NCBI GenBank assembly: GCA_946631345.1 | Contig: CAMPAA010000059.1 | Location: 1 to 15,416 of the forward strand | From: an uncultured Verrucomicrobiota bacterium | GTDB lineage: Bacteria > Verrucomicrobiota > Kiritimatiellia > RFP12 > UBA1067 | Reading direction: 5' to 3' | Length of the DNA: 15,416 bases | In this document: in pieces, positions 1-6,542 of the stretch | Layout of the letters: each line of letters starts with the position of its first letter | Position numbering within the stretch: position 1 is the stretch's first letter | Notes under the pieces: generated by a model | Databases searched by the model: none | What the model saw: the letters and a program-made list of their open reading frames with translations, nothing else | What the model was told of the DNA's origin: nothing | Made by a program: the position numbers and the translations under genes

Positions 1-258
1 TCCGAGAAGGGCAAGACGAACGTGCTGCGCGGCGTGTTGAAGCCGATCACGTCGCCGTATCTCTCCGGCACGGCCTACCGCCTGTTCAGCGCGTCGTTCC
101 CGCTTGTGGACGTTGCGTTCCTGAACGGCGTCCAGACGCCTGTCGTCGAGACGGCAAACGCGGACTTTGCGCAGTTGGGTATCTCCATGCGGTGCTACTT
201 CGACTTCGGCGCGTCCGCTGGCGAGTTGAAGGCGGCGGTGTATTCGACTGGCGCGTGA
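1..258 (+). CDS. Major capsid protein, C-terminal fragment (5' end outside window)
   Basis: The reading frame is open from base 1 and stops at 256-258, leaving the last 85 residues of a longer protein. The end of the fragment (PVVETANADFAQLGISMRCYFDFGA, here abbreviated as a NADF..LGI..R.YFDFG pattern) looks like the C-terminal strand and loop of HK97-fold phage capsid proteins, which often end with a 'D-F-GV' type turn followed by a short tail. It lies immediately upstream of a decoration-type protein, which is the usual place for a major capsid gene. The product would form the icosahedral head shell. An internal ATG at 22 is not the true start, because the frame continues to the window edge. 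The family call rests on pattern memory plus gene order; a minor head protein is the main alternative. Confidence 0.65.
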   Translation, partial: SEKGKTNVLRGVLKPITSPYLSGTAYRLFSASFPLVDVAFLNGVQTPVVETANADFAQLGISMRCYFDFGASAGELKAAVYSTGA

Positions 259-269
259 TTTACCCCCGA

Positions 270-304
270 CGCGGCGGAGGGTTGTCGTCCTTCACTCCGC
301 CGCG
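270..304 (+). promoter_or_regulatory. GC-rich hairpin in the gap between capsid and decoration genes
   Basis: Bases 270-279 pair perfectly with 295-304 (10 bp, CGCGGCGGAG / CTCCGCCGCG) around a 15-base loop. No T-run follows, so it is a poor intrinsic terminator. It sits in the 86-base gap between two highly expressed structural genes, where such a stem could protect or process the mRNA or attenuate read-through. The structure is directly visible; the role is inferred. Confidence 0.4.
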
Positions 305-344
305 CCATTAAACCCTAAACCATCCTACTGAAAGGAAAACTGAA

Positions 345-695
345 ATGGCTATCTCATCCAATCTCGCCAAGTTTCGCAAGACTGGCGACACCATCGACTA
401 CAAGCCCGGCAGCGCGACGCCCGCCGGAACCATCGTCAAGGTTGACGGACTTTTCGGCCTTGCCCTTTGGGACATTGCCGCGAACGAGGCCTCGACTTTG
501 AAGGTGCTGCACCGTGGCGAGGTGATCGAGGTGACGACCAACGACGCGCTCGGCGCGACGGACGCTGGCACCGCGATCTACATTGTGGACGCGACGGGGC
601 TTGTGTCGAAGACCAGCACGAACGCGACGCTTCTGGGCTACGCCCGCGCCGCTATCGGTGCGACTGACCTCACGTTTGAAGTCGTCTGCGCCTAA
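345..695 (+). CDS. DUF2190-like capsid decoration protein
   Basis: A 116-residue protein starts at an ATG preceded by AAAGGAAAA. The pattern fits the DUF2190 family of small phage proteins encoded next to the major capsid gene: an N-terminal GDTIDY segment, a mid-protein VDGLFGLAL motif with alternating small and hydrophobic residues, a GEVIEV strand, a GTAIYIVDATGLVS hairpin and a closing LLGYARAAI strand. Members of the family are thought to decorate or stabilise the head. The predicted fold is all beta, with no signal peptide or membrane segment. The length (about 110-120 residues) and the position directly after the capsid gene agree with the family. An overlapping frame-shifted ORF starting at 583 is not a separate gene. 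Confidence 0.75.
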   Translation: MAISSNLAKFRKTGDTIDYKPGSATPAGTIVKVDGLFGLALWDIAANEASTLKVLHRGEVIEVTTNDALGATDAGTAIYIVDATGLVSKTSTNATLLGYARAAIGATDLTFEVVCA

Positions 696-717
696 CGGCA
701 AGAGAGGAAACTGGCCG

Positions 718-1356
718 ATGCGCAAGCCGTGCGAATACGTGACCGCCGCAATGGCGAAACTTCGGGGCAGTTCGCTTTCGGGCTGTTCCGAAGTCCTACG
801 CCACGGCGAACGTGCCGCAAAGGTGACACGCGTCGGCCAGTCGCAAAGGGGCGGCGACGAAGTGACGGAGGCGGAGGTTTCAGAAAACTGCCGCGTCCTT
901 GCTTACGTCGCCGACTTCCCCAAACTGAAAAACGGCGAAGCGGTTGAATTGGGGAATACCCTCCGTGTCGTCACGTCATGCACAACGGGGCCTGTAAATG
1001 CCCTGCTCACCGTCGGGCTTTCGGCGGCGTTCGAGAAATGCCCCGCCACCTACAGCGGCAAGCGCCGCGAGAACGGCACGCCGCGCCAGTTCAAGCACCC
1101 GATTGACGTGCTTGCGCTTGAATCCGCCTCTGTCCCTTCGGACTATGGCGACGCCGCCGCTCCAACCTATGTGCAGTCGTGGATTGTCTGCATTTCCGCC
1201 GACGGCTGGCCGGAGGTGTCCGCCCCGCAGGTCAGCGACGCGCTGGAGTTTGCAGACCCGCACAACTCTTTCGCCGCCGTGCGTCTCCGCGTTTCGGACG
1301 TGAAGCGGCACGAGGGCTACTGGATCATAACCGCAAGGCCGAGGGGAGGCGCATGA
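718..1356 (+). CDS. Putative head-tail connector or head-completion protein (hypothetical)
   Basis: A 212-residue protein. I chose the ATG at 718 because AGAGAGGAAA lies just upstream at 701-710; an earlier ATG in this frame at 583 would overlap the decoration gene by over 100 bases. The first 50 residues are basic and polar. The rest is a mixed alpha/beta region ending with VKRHEGYWIITARPRGGA, a C-terminal strand of the 'egYy.i.arP.G' kind that I associate with small head-closure and neck proteins. Its place between the capsid/decoration pair and the tail-completion genes supports a connector role. No catalytic motif is visible. The stop overlaps the next start (ATGA at 1353-1356), so the two are probably translationally coupled. 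Function is inferred from position. Confidence 0.5.
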   Translation: MRKPCEYVTAAMAKLRGSSLSGCSEVLRHGERAAKVTRVGQSQRGGDEVTEAEVSENCRVLAYVADFPKLKNGEAVELGNTLRVVTSCTTGPVNALLTVGLSAAFEKCPATYSGKRRENGTPRQFKHPIDVLALESASVPSDYGDAAAPTYVQSWIVCISADGWPEVSAPQVSDALEFADPHNSFAAVRLRVSDVKRHEGYWIITARPRGGA

Positions 1357-2057
1357 TGCTTGACGTCTCCGTTGAGATTGACCGCGCCGCCGTTGCGCGC
1401 CTTGACGGTTTGCTCCGCAAGGTTGCCAAGGAGTGTCCGCACCGCCTTGCCACGGAGACGCGCCGCGCCGCCCTGTACATCTGCCAATCGCTCAAAAGCC
1501 GCACGAAAACCGCCCCGAAGCGCATCCGCCCGCGCGAATACGCCGCAAACGTTTCCGCCGTTCCGCCGAAGTACATCCACAGCAAATCCGCGCACCACAA
1601 GCTGTTGCGCCGCTGGACGCTTGCGCGCAAGATCGGAACGCCCGACGCCTACGCCAACCACTACTATGTCTACACCGACCGCCATCGCGGAAAGAACGGG
1701 CGCATGGTTGGCGGCGACAAGGCCGCAGAGAAGCGCAAACTTCTCCGGCAGCACGGCGGCATTCCGCGCGCCGGGCTTGCAAAGAAGTCATGGGGCTGGA
1801 TTGCTCAGAAAATCTATTCGGCATCCGGCATGGGCGACCTTTCGTGGAAGCGCACGCGCGGCGAACGCCGCGACCCGCGCAAATATGTCAATGGCGTGTT
1901 CTCGGCTATCGGCGGGGATGCGACCGCGACCATTTCAAACCGCCTCGACTACGCGCTGGACGCCCTAAAGCCCGGCGCGCTCTCCGGGGCCATAACCGCC
2001 GCCACAAAGCGGCTGGCGCACAATGTTGAAAAGCACATCGAAAGGGCGGCGTCATGA
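1353..2057 (+). CDS. Putative HK97 gp10-like tail-completion/minor structural protein
   Basis: A 234-residue basic protein. It starts at ATG 1353 (or the adjacent ATG 1356), directly after GAGGGGAGG at 1341-1349, and overlaps the previous stop. The N-terminus (DVSVEIDRAAVARLDGLLRK) followed by an amphipathic helix with many Arg/Lys is what one sees in gp10-like and related phage neck proteins. Those bind at the head-tail joint. The middle (residues about 60-130) has a Tyr/His/Lys-rich stretch (YANHYYVYTDRHRGKNGR) that is not typical of the compact gp10 family and makes the protein longer than usual (about 110-150 residues). It also overlaps the next gene by four bases. The assignment is by context and general look only. 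Confidence 0.45.
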   Translation: MMLDVSVEIDRAAVARLDGLLRKVAKECPHRLATETRRAALYICQSLKSRTKTAPKRIRPREYAANVSAVPPKYIHSKSAHHKLLRRWTLARKIGTPDAYANHYYVYTDRHRGKNGRMVGGDKAAEKRKLLRQHGGIPRAGLAKKSWGWIAQKIYSASGMGDLSWKRTRGERRDPRKYVNGVFSAIGGDATATISNRLDYALDALKPGALSGAITAATKRLAHNVEKHIERAAS

Positions 2058-2551
2058 TTGAGCCGGAAGAGATCATAGAGGCGAAGATCGCCGCGCTTGT
2101 TGCCGCCGCGCTTCCGTCCATGGATGTAATCGGCGCGCTTTCCCCAGTGCCGGAGGGCGAGCAGAAGAACTCCCCCGACACCTACGTATCGGTTTTTGCC
2201 GATATCGCCTCGCAAGACCTTGACTTTCAGGGCCCCGGCGTGCCGTTCGCTTACTCCGTCCGCGTCACCGTCCACTACGCCAACGCCGACGACGCCACGG
2301 GCGCGGGCTTCCGCGACGCCTGCCGCGCCGTCCGTTCCGCTCTTGCCGCGCTTCTCGGCGACGGTTGCGCCGCCCTTGACGGCAACGGATTCTCTTGCGA
2401 CGCTTTCATGCTCACTTCGACTTCCACCGCCCTTGACGCAAACGCCGAGAACGGGGGAATGGCGAAAACCTACAACGCGACCGTAAACGGACGCTTCACA
2501 CCAGAACAGGAGACAAACAATGTCACAGAACAACCGCCGCAAACCAATTGA
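2054..2551 (+). CDS. Putative tail terminator/completion protein
   Basis: A 165-residue acidic protein starting at ATG 2054 inside the ATGA overlap with the previous gene. The layout is: N-terminal helix (EEIIEAKIAALVAAALPS); a strand with SPDTYVSVFADIASQDLDFQG; a long strand SVRVTVHYANADD; a helix AFRDACRAVRSALAALLG (approximate); then a final strand ending in YNATVNGRFTPEQ. This alpha-beta-beta-alpha-beta arrangement, with a shared 'vtv.v.a' strand, matches tail terminator proteins (lambda gpU / DUF3168 type), which cap the tail tube before it joins the head. It sits just before the tail-tube-like gene, as expected. Its last 32 bases overlap the following gene, an unusually long overlap for this window. 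No sequence-level family hit is claimed. Confidence 0.5.
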   Translation: MIEPEEIIEAKIAALVAAALPSMDVIGALSPVPEGEQKNSPDTYVSVFADIASQDLDFQGPGVPFAYSVRVTVHYANADDATGAGFRDACRAVRSALAALLGDGCAALDGNGFSCDAFMLTSTSTALDANAENGGMAKTYNATVNGRFTPEQETNNVTEQPPQTN

Positions 2552-3281
2552 CTACTTCGGCATGGAGACCGCCACGTCGAACGCCTTGAAGGTCACGGAT
2601 TCAAACGAGAACCGCTCGAAGCAGTCCACCTCCGGCGCGAACACCTACGGCGACGCCGCCGTGGTGGATTCATGGGGCGAGACCGCCGCGCCCTCCGCCA
2701 CCTACGATGTCGTCGGCGCGCTGACCCAGGCCACGTTCCCGAAATTGGGCGACGTGAAGACCTCCACGGAGCTTGATTCCCCCGTTGTAGTCGGAAGCGT
2801 CACCATTTCCACCCAGACTGGCTCCGCCCCCACCGTCGCCATGTCCGGCCAGTGCGTGCAGTCCGGGGCGACGAAGCTCCGCGAGTACACCTTGCCGAAC
2901 TTCTCGTTGTCCGTCCGCCACCGCGCGCAGGATTTCCTCGGCTTCTGCACGATAAAGAAGGGCGATGCCGCCGCCTCCGACATTGAGGACTACGGCCTAT
3001 CTTCCGTTTCGGCTTCCTTCCCGATTGAGTTCACCCTTGCGCAGCCGCAGGGCGAATTGAAAAACTACGACCTTCACGGCGGCATGGCTACCGTGGACTA
3101 CACCATGAACTGGTACGACGACACCGCGCCGACGATAACGCTCACCACCGCCGCCACGGCCAAGGGGGCCACGTTCGCCACGCCGCCCAACAAGGGCGTG
3201 GCGCGCGACGGCTACGTGGAGTATTCGTGGCAGGTTTCCTTCCCCATGGTTGGCGTGGAGGCGACCACCCAAGGCGCGTAA
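2520..3281 (+). CDS. Putative major tail (tube) protein
   Basis: A 253-residue protein with start ATG 2520 and AGGAGA at 2508-2513. It is rich in Thr, Ser and Ala with alternating beta-strand pattern. Examples are VVGSVTISTQTGSAPTVAMSG in the middle and GYVEYSWQVSFPMVGVEAT near the end. Such a beta-rich protein of 200-260 residues placed between the tail-completion gene and the tape-measure region is the typical tail-tube subunit of long-tailed, non-contractile phages. No sheath gene precedes it, which argues for a siphovirus-like tail. The start codon lies 32 bases inside the preceding gene. A minor tail protein is a possible alternative. Confidence 0.6.
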   Translation: MSQNNRRKPIDYFGMETATSNALKVTDSNENRSKQSTSGANTYGDAAVVDSWGETAAPSATYDVVGALTQATFPKLGDVKTSTELDSPVVVGSVTISTQTGSAPTVAMSGQCVQSGATKLREYTLPNFSLSVRHRAQDFLGFCTIKKGDAAASDIEDYGLSSVSASFPIEFTLAQPQGELKNYDLHGGMATVDYTMNWYDDTAPTITLTTAATAKGATFATPPNKGVARDGYVEYSWQVSFPMVGVEATTQGA

Positions 3282-3299
3282 TCGGCAGGGGCGTGCGCA

Positions 3300-4163
3300 A
3301 TGGTTTCAGGGCTTGCAAGAGGGGACTGGGAGGAGCTTCAGGCGCAGGGATTGAACCCTACGCTTGAAGACTTCGACCGTCTGAACTGCATCGCGCTCCG
3401 CTTGACGGACGGCGCGGAGACCACATGCGCCAACTTCCCGCGTATCGGTTGGGCGGGCGACGTTCCGTTTTTCGAGCCGACCTTTCAGGCGTTCGCGTGG
3501 TTTCACACCTACGCCGTCCGCGTTGCGGCGAACGAGGAGACGGACGTCACGCTTTGGGCTTACGCGCTGGCCAACGCACGCACCCCGCACGCGTTCGACG
3601 GCCTGACCACGCCGGAGGCGATTGACGTGGCGGTTTCCAAATGGGCCGCCGCCCTGCCTGTCTCACGCGACGAGGTTATTCGTGCGTGCCGCTACGCCGC
3701 CACGGGCTTTGACGACGCGGAACCCGCCCGCCCTGATTCGCAAGCTCAGCCTTGCGTAGTCCACCGCGCCGACAAATCCGCCGCCGCCCGCAACCTCGCC
3801 GCGCTTGAAATGCGGCTGGCCGAAGCTTGCGCCGCGCTCCATGTCGCGCCGGATTCACTCATGGCTGAAACGCCCACCCGCCTTGACCGAATCTGCGAAG
3901 CGGCGGCGGTTGAACTCGGCAAGAAGGTCACAAAGGACGAGGCGCGGCTCCGCGCCGACTACGACCTCACACTCCGCGAGATCGTGCGCCGCCTGAAAGC
4001 GGCGAAGGATGTATCAGCGAGAGAACATCCAAACGGGAACACCAACAATGACAATGGTTGCGATGGCGACGGCGACATAAAGAAAGAAGTCGCGCCAATG
4101 CCAACGCGGACAGGGACTGCCGGACAAGAGAACCCCGCAGATCAGACCGTCATTGAATGTTGA
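3300..4163 (+). CDS. Putative tail assembly chaperone-position protein with atypical C-terminal tail
   Basis: A 287-residue protein starting at ATG 3300 with a GGCAGGGGC Shine-Dalgarno-like stretch. The first 240 residues are mostly alpha-helical and end in a charged helix (LTLREIVRRLKAAKD). The remaining 47 residues are very different: polar, low in complexity, with runs of Asn/Asp/Gly (NGNTNNDNGCDGDGD). The gene lies between the tail tube and tape measure genes, the normal place for a tail assembly chaperone, which holds the tape measure during tail assembly. I see no convincing slippery heptamer for the programmed frameshift often found here. The odd C-terminal tail falls where base composition changes and where an opposite-strand ORF and promoter occur, so the original gene may have ended near 4010-4020. 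Confidence 0.45.
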   Translation: MVSGLARGDWEELQAQGLNPTLEDFDRLNCIALRLTDGAETTCANFPRIGWAGDVPFFEPTFQAFAWFHTYAVRVAANEETDVTLWAYALANARTPHAFDGLTTPEAIDVAVSKWAAALPVSRDEVIRACRYAATGFDDAEPARPDSQAQPCVVHRADKSAAARNLAALEMRLAEACAALHVAPDSLMAETPTRLDRICEAAAVELGKKVTKDEARLRADYDLTLREIVRRLKAAKDVSAREHPNGNTNNDNGCDGDGDIKKEVAPMPTRTGTAGQENPADQTVIEC

Positions 4164-4175
4164 ATCTTCAAACAT
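4014..4175 (-). CDS. Candidate antisense small membrane protein (53 residues)
   Basis: On the minus strand an ATG at 4175 opens a 53-codon frame that stops at 4014. The product has a polar N-terminus (MFEDSTFNDG) and, at about residues 29-53, an aromatic-flanked hydrophobic segment (FFLYVAVAIATIVIVGVPVW) well suited to cross a membrane, ending shortly after in MFSR. A consensus-like promoter (4186-4214) would start transcription only 3-5 bases before this ATG, making a leaderless mRNA. The frame also extends upstream to an ATG at 4226, but that one would precede the transcription start. It lies antisense to the odd C-terminal tail of the chaperone-position gene, and hydrophobic ORFs arise easily opposite Asn/Asp-rich ones, so it may be a shadow. 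If real, its setting suggests a phage 'moron' expressed in the lysogen. Confidence 0.3.
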   Translation of the reverse strand: MFEDSTFNDGLICGVLLSGSPCPRWHWRDFFLYVAVAIATIVIVGVPVWMFSR

Positions 4176-4185
4176 AACGCCGCGA

Positions 4186-4214
4186 ATTATACTACAGCGC
4201 GGCGATAAGGGCAA
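4186..4214 (-). promoter_or_regulatory. Minus-strand sigma70-like promoter in the pre-tape-measure gap
   Basis: Read on the minus strand, TTGCCC (4214-4209) is followed after exactly 17 bases by TATAAT (4191-4186), a perfect -10 hexamer and a 4/6 -35 hexamer at optimal spacing. The region is unusually AT-rich for this window. The direction is opposite to the structural operon. Predicted initiation is near 4178-4180, just before an ATG at 4175. The motif is seen directly; activity is inferred. The + strand ribosome binding site of the tape measure gene (AAGGG, 4207-4211) overlaps the -35 box. Confidence 0.5.
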
Positions 4215-4217
4215 CCC

Positions 4218-6113
4218 ATGAAACACATTGACATACAGATTGGCGCAAAAGATCGGTTCTCATCTGTATTAAAGGAGGCAATCGGGAAAATCAGAGATTT
4301 CTCGAAAGCAACCGTCGAGGAAACGCATAGGGCTGTTGTGGCTTTCAAGTCACGTGCCGAGTCAATATCAAGATCACTTGCTGCCGAATCGGAAGCATTT
4401 GAGAAAATGCACAAATCGGCATTGGCTTCATACGAAACGCTTGATGAACTGAATAGAAGAGTTGATGCGCCAAAGGCGGCGGCGCGGGCACAGGAAGAAC
4501 ACAATAAAGCACTTGAACGATATTGCGCACTTCTGGAACGTGCAAAGCAGAGGGAAGCGGCTCGATATGCGAAAGGGCATTTTTACAACGCCTTTGACAA
4601 AGACACGCACAAGAATCTTGAAAAACTGCATGGCGACCAAGGCGGTGGCCATGGCGGAATGAATGCCGCAAAAGGAGAGATTGAGGGAGTTGCGCGTTCT
4701 GCAAGACGTGCCGTGCCCGCACTCATGCTCATGTCACGGGCGATGGGTTCCGCCGACGGTGCGGCGGGGAAAATGGCAAACGCAATTTCTGGAGTTGCCG
4801 GAATGGCAATGGCTTTCGGGCCAGTAGGTGCGGCGATAGCCGGGTTGCAAGCGATCATAGGAGCAACGGCGGATTACTTCGTTTCAAAAGCAAACAAGAT
4901 GCTTGAAAAGGCTCAAGAGTTGGGCGCAAAGATGACGGAGCGGCTTGCCCGCACAAAAGAAGCGAAGTTCGATGCACTTGTAAACCGTCTTTCAGTTGTC
5001 ACAAAGGCGGTTGACAATGCGACGGAATCGTTTGACCGCATGGCTGATGCTCAAAAGCGCATGGAGGGTGCAGCGGGGCGTTTGGTTTCGGCAAAAGACA
5101 ATGAAGAATTGGCTGATCTGCAAAGGCAGAAAGCAGAAGATTTGCAGAAGGTTTCATCCGATGAAAAGGAACGGGTTGGCGCGGCATGGAATCTTGAGAT
5201 TGCGAAGAAAGAGGCGGAGATTACCGAACGTTCAGCAAAGCGCAGAAATGCGGAGGAAACGGAAAGCCTTAAACTTGCAGAACAGCGTCTTGCCTTGACG
5301 GAGAAGAATGCCGAAAAGCTTGAAGCGGCTGCAGCAGATGCGATGGCAAGGCATGATCAGATGCGCGATTTGTTTGGAGAGACGGACAAGGCTTACGTGA
5401 AGGAGTTTGAAGAAGTTGCGAAACGGGCAAAAGACCGTGCGGACGCAGAGCGTAAAAGTGCGAAACGGCAAAAGTCAGAGTTAGAAGCGATGCGGATTGA
5501 CAACGAAGCGAACGCCACCGAGCGGAACACCGCTTTGAAGAATGCGCAATCAAAAATTGTAAGTGCAGAAACTGCGTATCTTGAAGCGGAAGGGAAGTTG
5601 GCACTTAAGATGCAGAAGGATATTGCCAAACAGCGTGAGGATGATGAGAAGAAACTTCACCAACAGCGCATGGCCGACATCCGAGAGGAAATCGCCGCGC
5701 AAAATGAGCGCAAGTCCGCTTTGTCTGATCGCGCGGCTTCCGCCGCCGCCGAGTTCGACCGCGCCTTTGCGATGTTCCGCGACCCTTCGCGCGCCGCCGA
5801 GAAGATCGCCGAAGAGAAGGACTACCAAAGCGACCTCGACCGTCTGCACCGCTCCGCCCGCCGCTATGGCGGCAAGTGGCGCATTGACGAACTTTCACGC
5901 CTTATGGCGGCGGGCGATTCGCAGGGCGTGACCGATACGCTCTCCGGCTGGCGCAAGTCGTCACGCTTCACCCCGGAGGTGGAGGCCATGGTGCGCGCTT
6001 CCGCCGCAGAGCGCACCAAAACCACCGTAGAGGACGAGCTGCGCAAGATCGAGGGCAACACCGCCGACCTTGCCGCGAAGCTTGAGGAACTGCTTGTAAT
6101 GAAGGAGGCGTGA
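4218..6113 (+). CDS. Tail tape measure protein
   Basis: A 631-residue protein starting at ATG 4218 after AAGGG. It sets tail length and is ejected ahead of the DNA. The N-terminus (HIDIQIGAKDRFSSVLKE) resembles the usual 'QIGAKD.fS' opening of tape measure proteins. Residues about 164-223 form a hydrophobic Gly/Ala/Met segment (GVAGMAMAFGPVGAAIAGLQ and onward) of the type that inserts in the host membrane. Residues about 225-500 form a long charged coiled coil rich in Glu, Lys and Ala. The last 140 residues are a GC-rich-coded globular end. At 631 residues it is short for the family (often 700-2000), so a short tail of roughly 90-100 nm is expected from the usual ~0.15 nm per residue. No lytic peptidase or transglycosylase motif is visible. 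The first ~490 codons differ in composition from the rest. Confidence 0.8.
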   Translation: MKHIDIQIGAKDRFSSVLKEAIGKIRDFSKATVEETHRAVVAFKSRAESISRSLAAESEAFEKMHKSALASYETLDELNRRVDAPKAAARAQEEHNKALERYCALLERAKQREAARYAKGHFYNAFDKDTHKNLEKLHGDQGGGHGGMNAAKGEIEGVARSARRAVPALMLMSRAMGSADGAAGKMANAISGVAGMAMAFGPVGAAIAGLQAIIGATADYFVSKANKMLEKAQELGAKMTERLARTKEAKFDALVNRLSVVTKAVDNATESFDRMADAQKRMEGAAGRLVSAKDNEELADLQRQKAEDLQKVSSDEKERVGAAWNLEIAKKEAEITERSAKRRNAEETESLKLAEQRLALTEKNAEKLEAAAADAMARHDQMRDLFGETDKAYVKEFEEVAKRAKDRADAERKSAKRQKSELEAMRIDNEANATERNTALKNAQSKIVSAETAYLEAEGKLALKMQKDIAKQREDDEKKLHQQRMADIREEIAAQNERKSALSDRAASAAAEFDRAFAMFRDPSRAAEKIAEEKDYQSDLDRLHRSARRYGGKWRIDELSRLMAAGDSQGVTDTLSGWRKSSRFTPEVEAMVRASAAERTKTTVEDELRKIEGNTADLAAKLEELLVMKEA

Positions 6114-6114
6114 C

Positions 6115-6528
6115 ATGGCTTTGGCTGATATGTTTTCCGGCAAGGTGCAAGAGCATGAATACGCGCAGATCGTCGCCAAGGAGACCGTCCCTGCCGTTTA
6201 CGTGGACGGCGTGCCCACGTCATGGCGTACCGACCTCTATACGGCCAAGATAAAGGAGCAGCGGTTCCGTTTCGAGGGGCTTTCGTCTGCCGAGGCGCAC
6301 AGCACGGAAGCCGTCACGGTCACCGATGTCGACGGGAGATCGTACACCTTCACGCCTGTCGGATTCATTTCAGACGGCAGCGCCGGAAACGCCGTCTTTG
6401 AGCGTGAATCGGTGGATGTCACGCGCGGCCATATGTCGCCGCATATGTGGTGGCTTGAGGTTGTCCGGCGCGGGGCCGCCCTTTACTGCAACGGAGTACT
6501 GGTCATTGGCGCGCCGGATTGGGCATAG
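6115..6528 (+). CDS. Small tail-tip-position protein (hypothetical)
   Basis: A 137-residue protein starting at ATG 6115, one base after the tape measure stop, with AAGGAGG upstream inside that gene. It is predicted to be mostly beta, with a strand series VYVDGVPTSW, RFRFEGLSS, AVTVTDVDGRSYTF and a C-terminal ALYCNGVLVIGAPDWA. Its position right after the tape measure gene is where distal tail (Dit-like) or minor tail proteins occur, but it is much shorter than a canonical Dit and I cannot recognise a family. No signal peptide or membrane helix is present. The gene ends 14 bases before the fibre start, so the two are surely co-transcribed. Confidence 0.55.
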   Translation: MALADMFSGKVQEHEYAQIVAKETVPAVYVDGVPTSWRTDLYTAKIKEQRFRFEGLSSAEAHSTEAVTVTDVDGRSYTFTPVGFISDGSAGNAVFERESVDVTRGHMSPHMWWLEVVRRGAALYCNGVLVIGAPDWA

Positions 6529-6542
6529 CCGCAGGGGGAAAC

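Larger units (their letters stand above)
4010..5690. other. AT-richer mosaic cassette replacing most of the tape measure gene
   Basis: Hand counts of single 60-base lines give 42-50% GC for 4021-4080, 4141-4200, 4261-4320 and 5221-5280 (4081-4140 is 62%), against 68% at 5821-5880. Codon choice shifts in parallel towards A/T-ending codons. The left edge falls within the 3' end of the chaperone-position gene and the right edge inside the tape measure gene near codon 490, after which the GC-rich style returns without loss of frame. This is the pattern expected of a modular exchange by recombination. The boundaries are approximate. Confidence 0.6.

Noticed and set aside
3987..4004. 6 bp hairpin as a terminator for the minus-strand transcript
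   Set aside because: CGCCGC/GCGGCG pairs around a 6-base loop but there is no U-run on the minus strand side.
3300..4163. Programmed frameshift in the tail-chaperone position
   Set aside because: I found no clear slippery heptamer, and the alternative frames end quickly (for example TGA at 3994-3996 and TAA near 4078).
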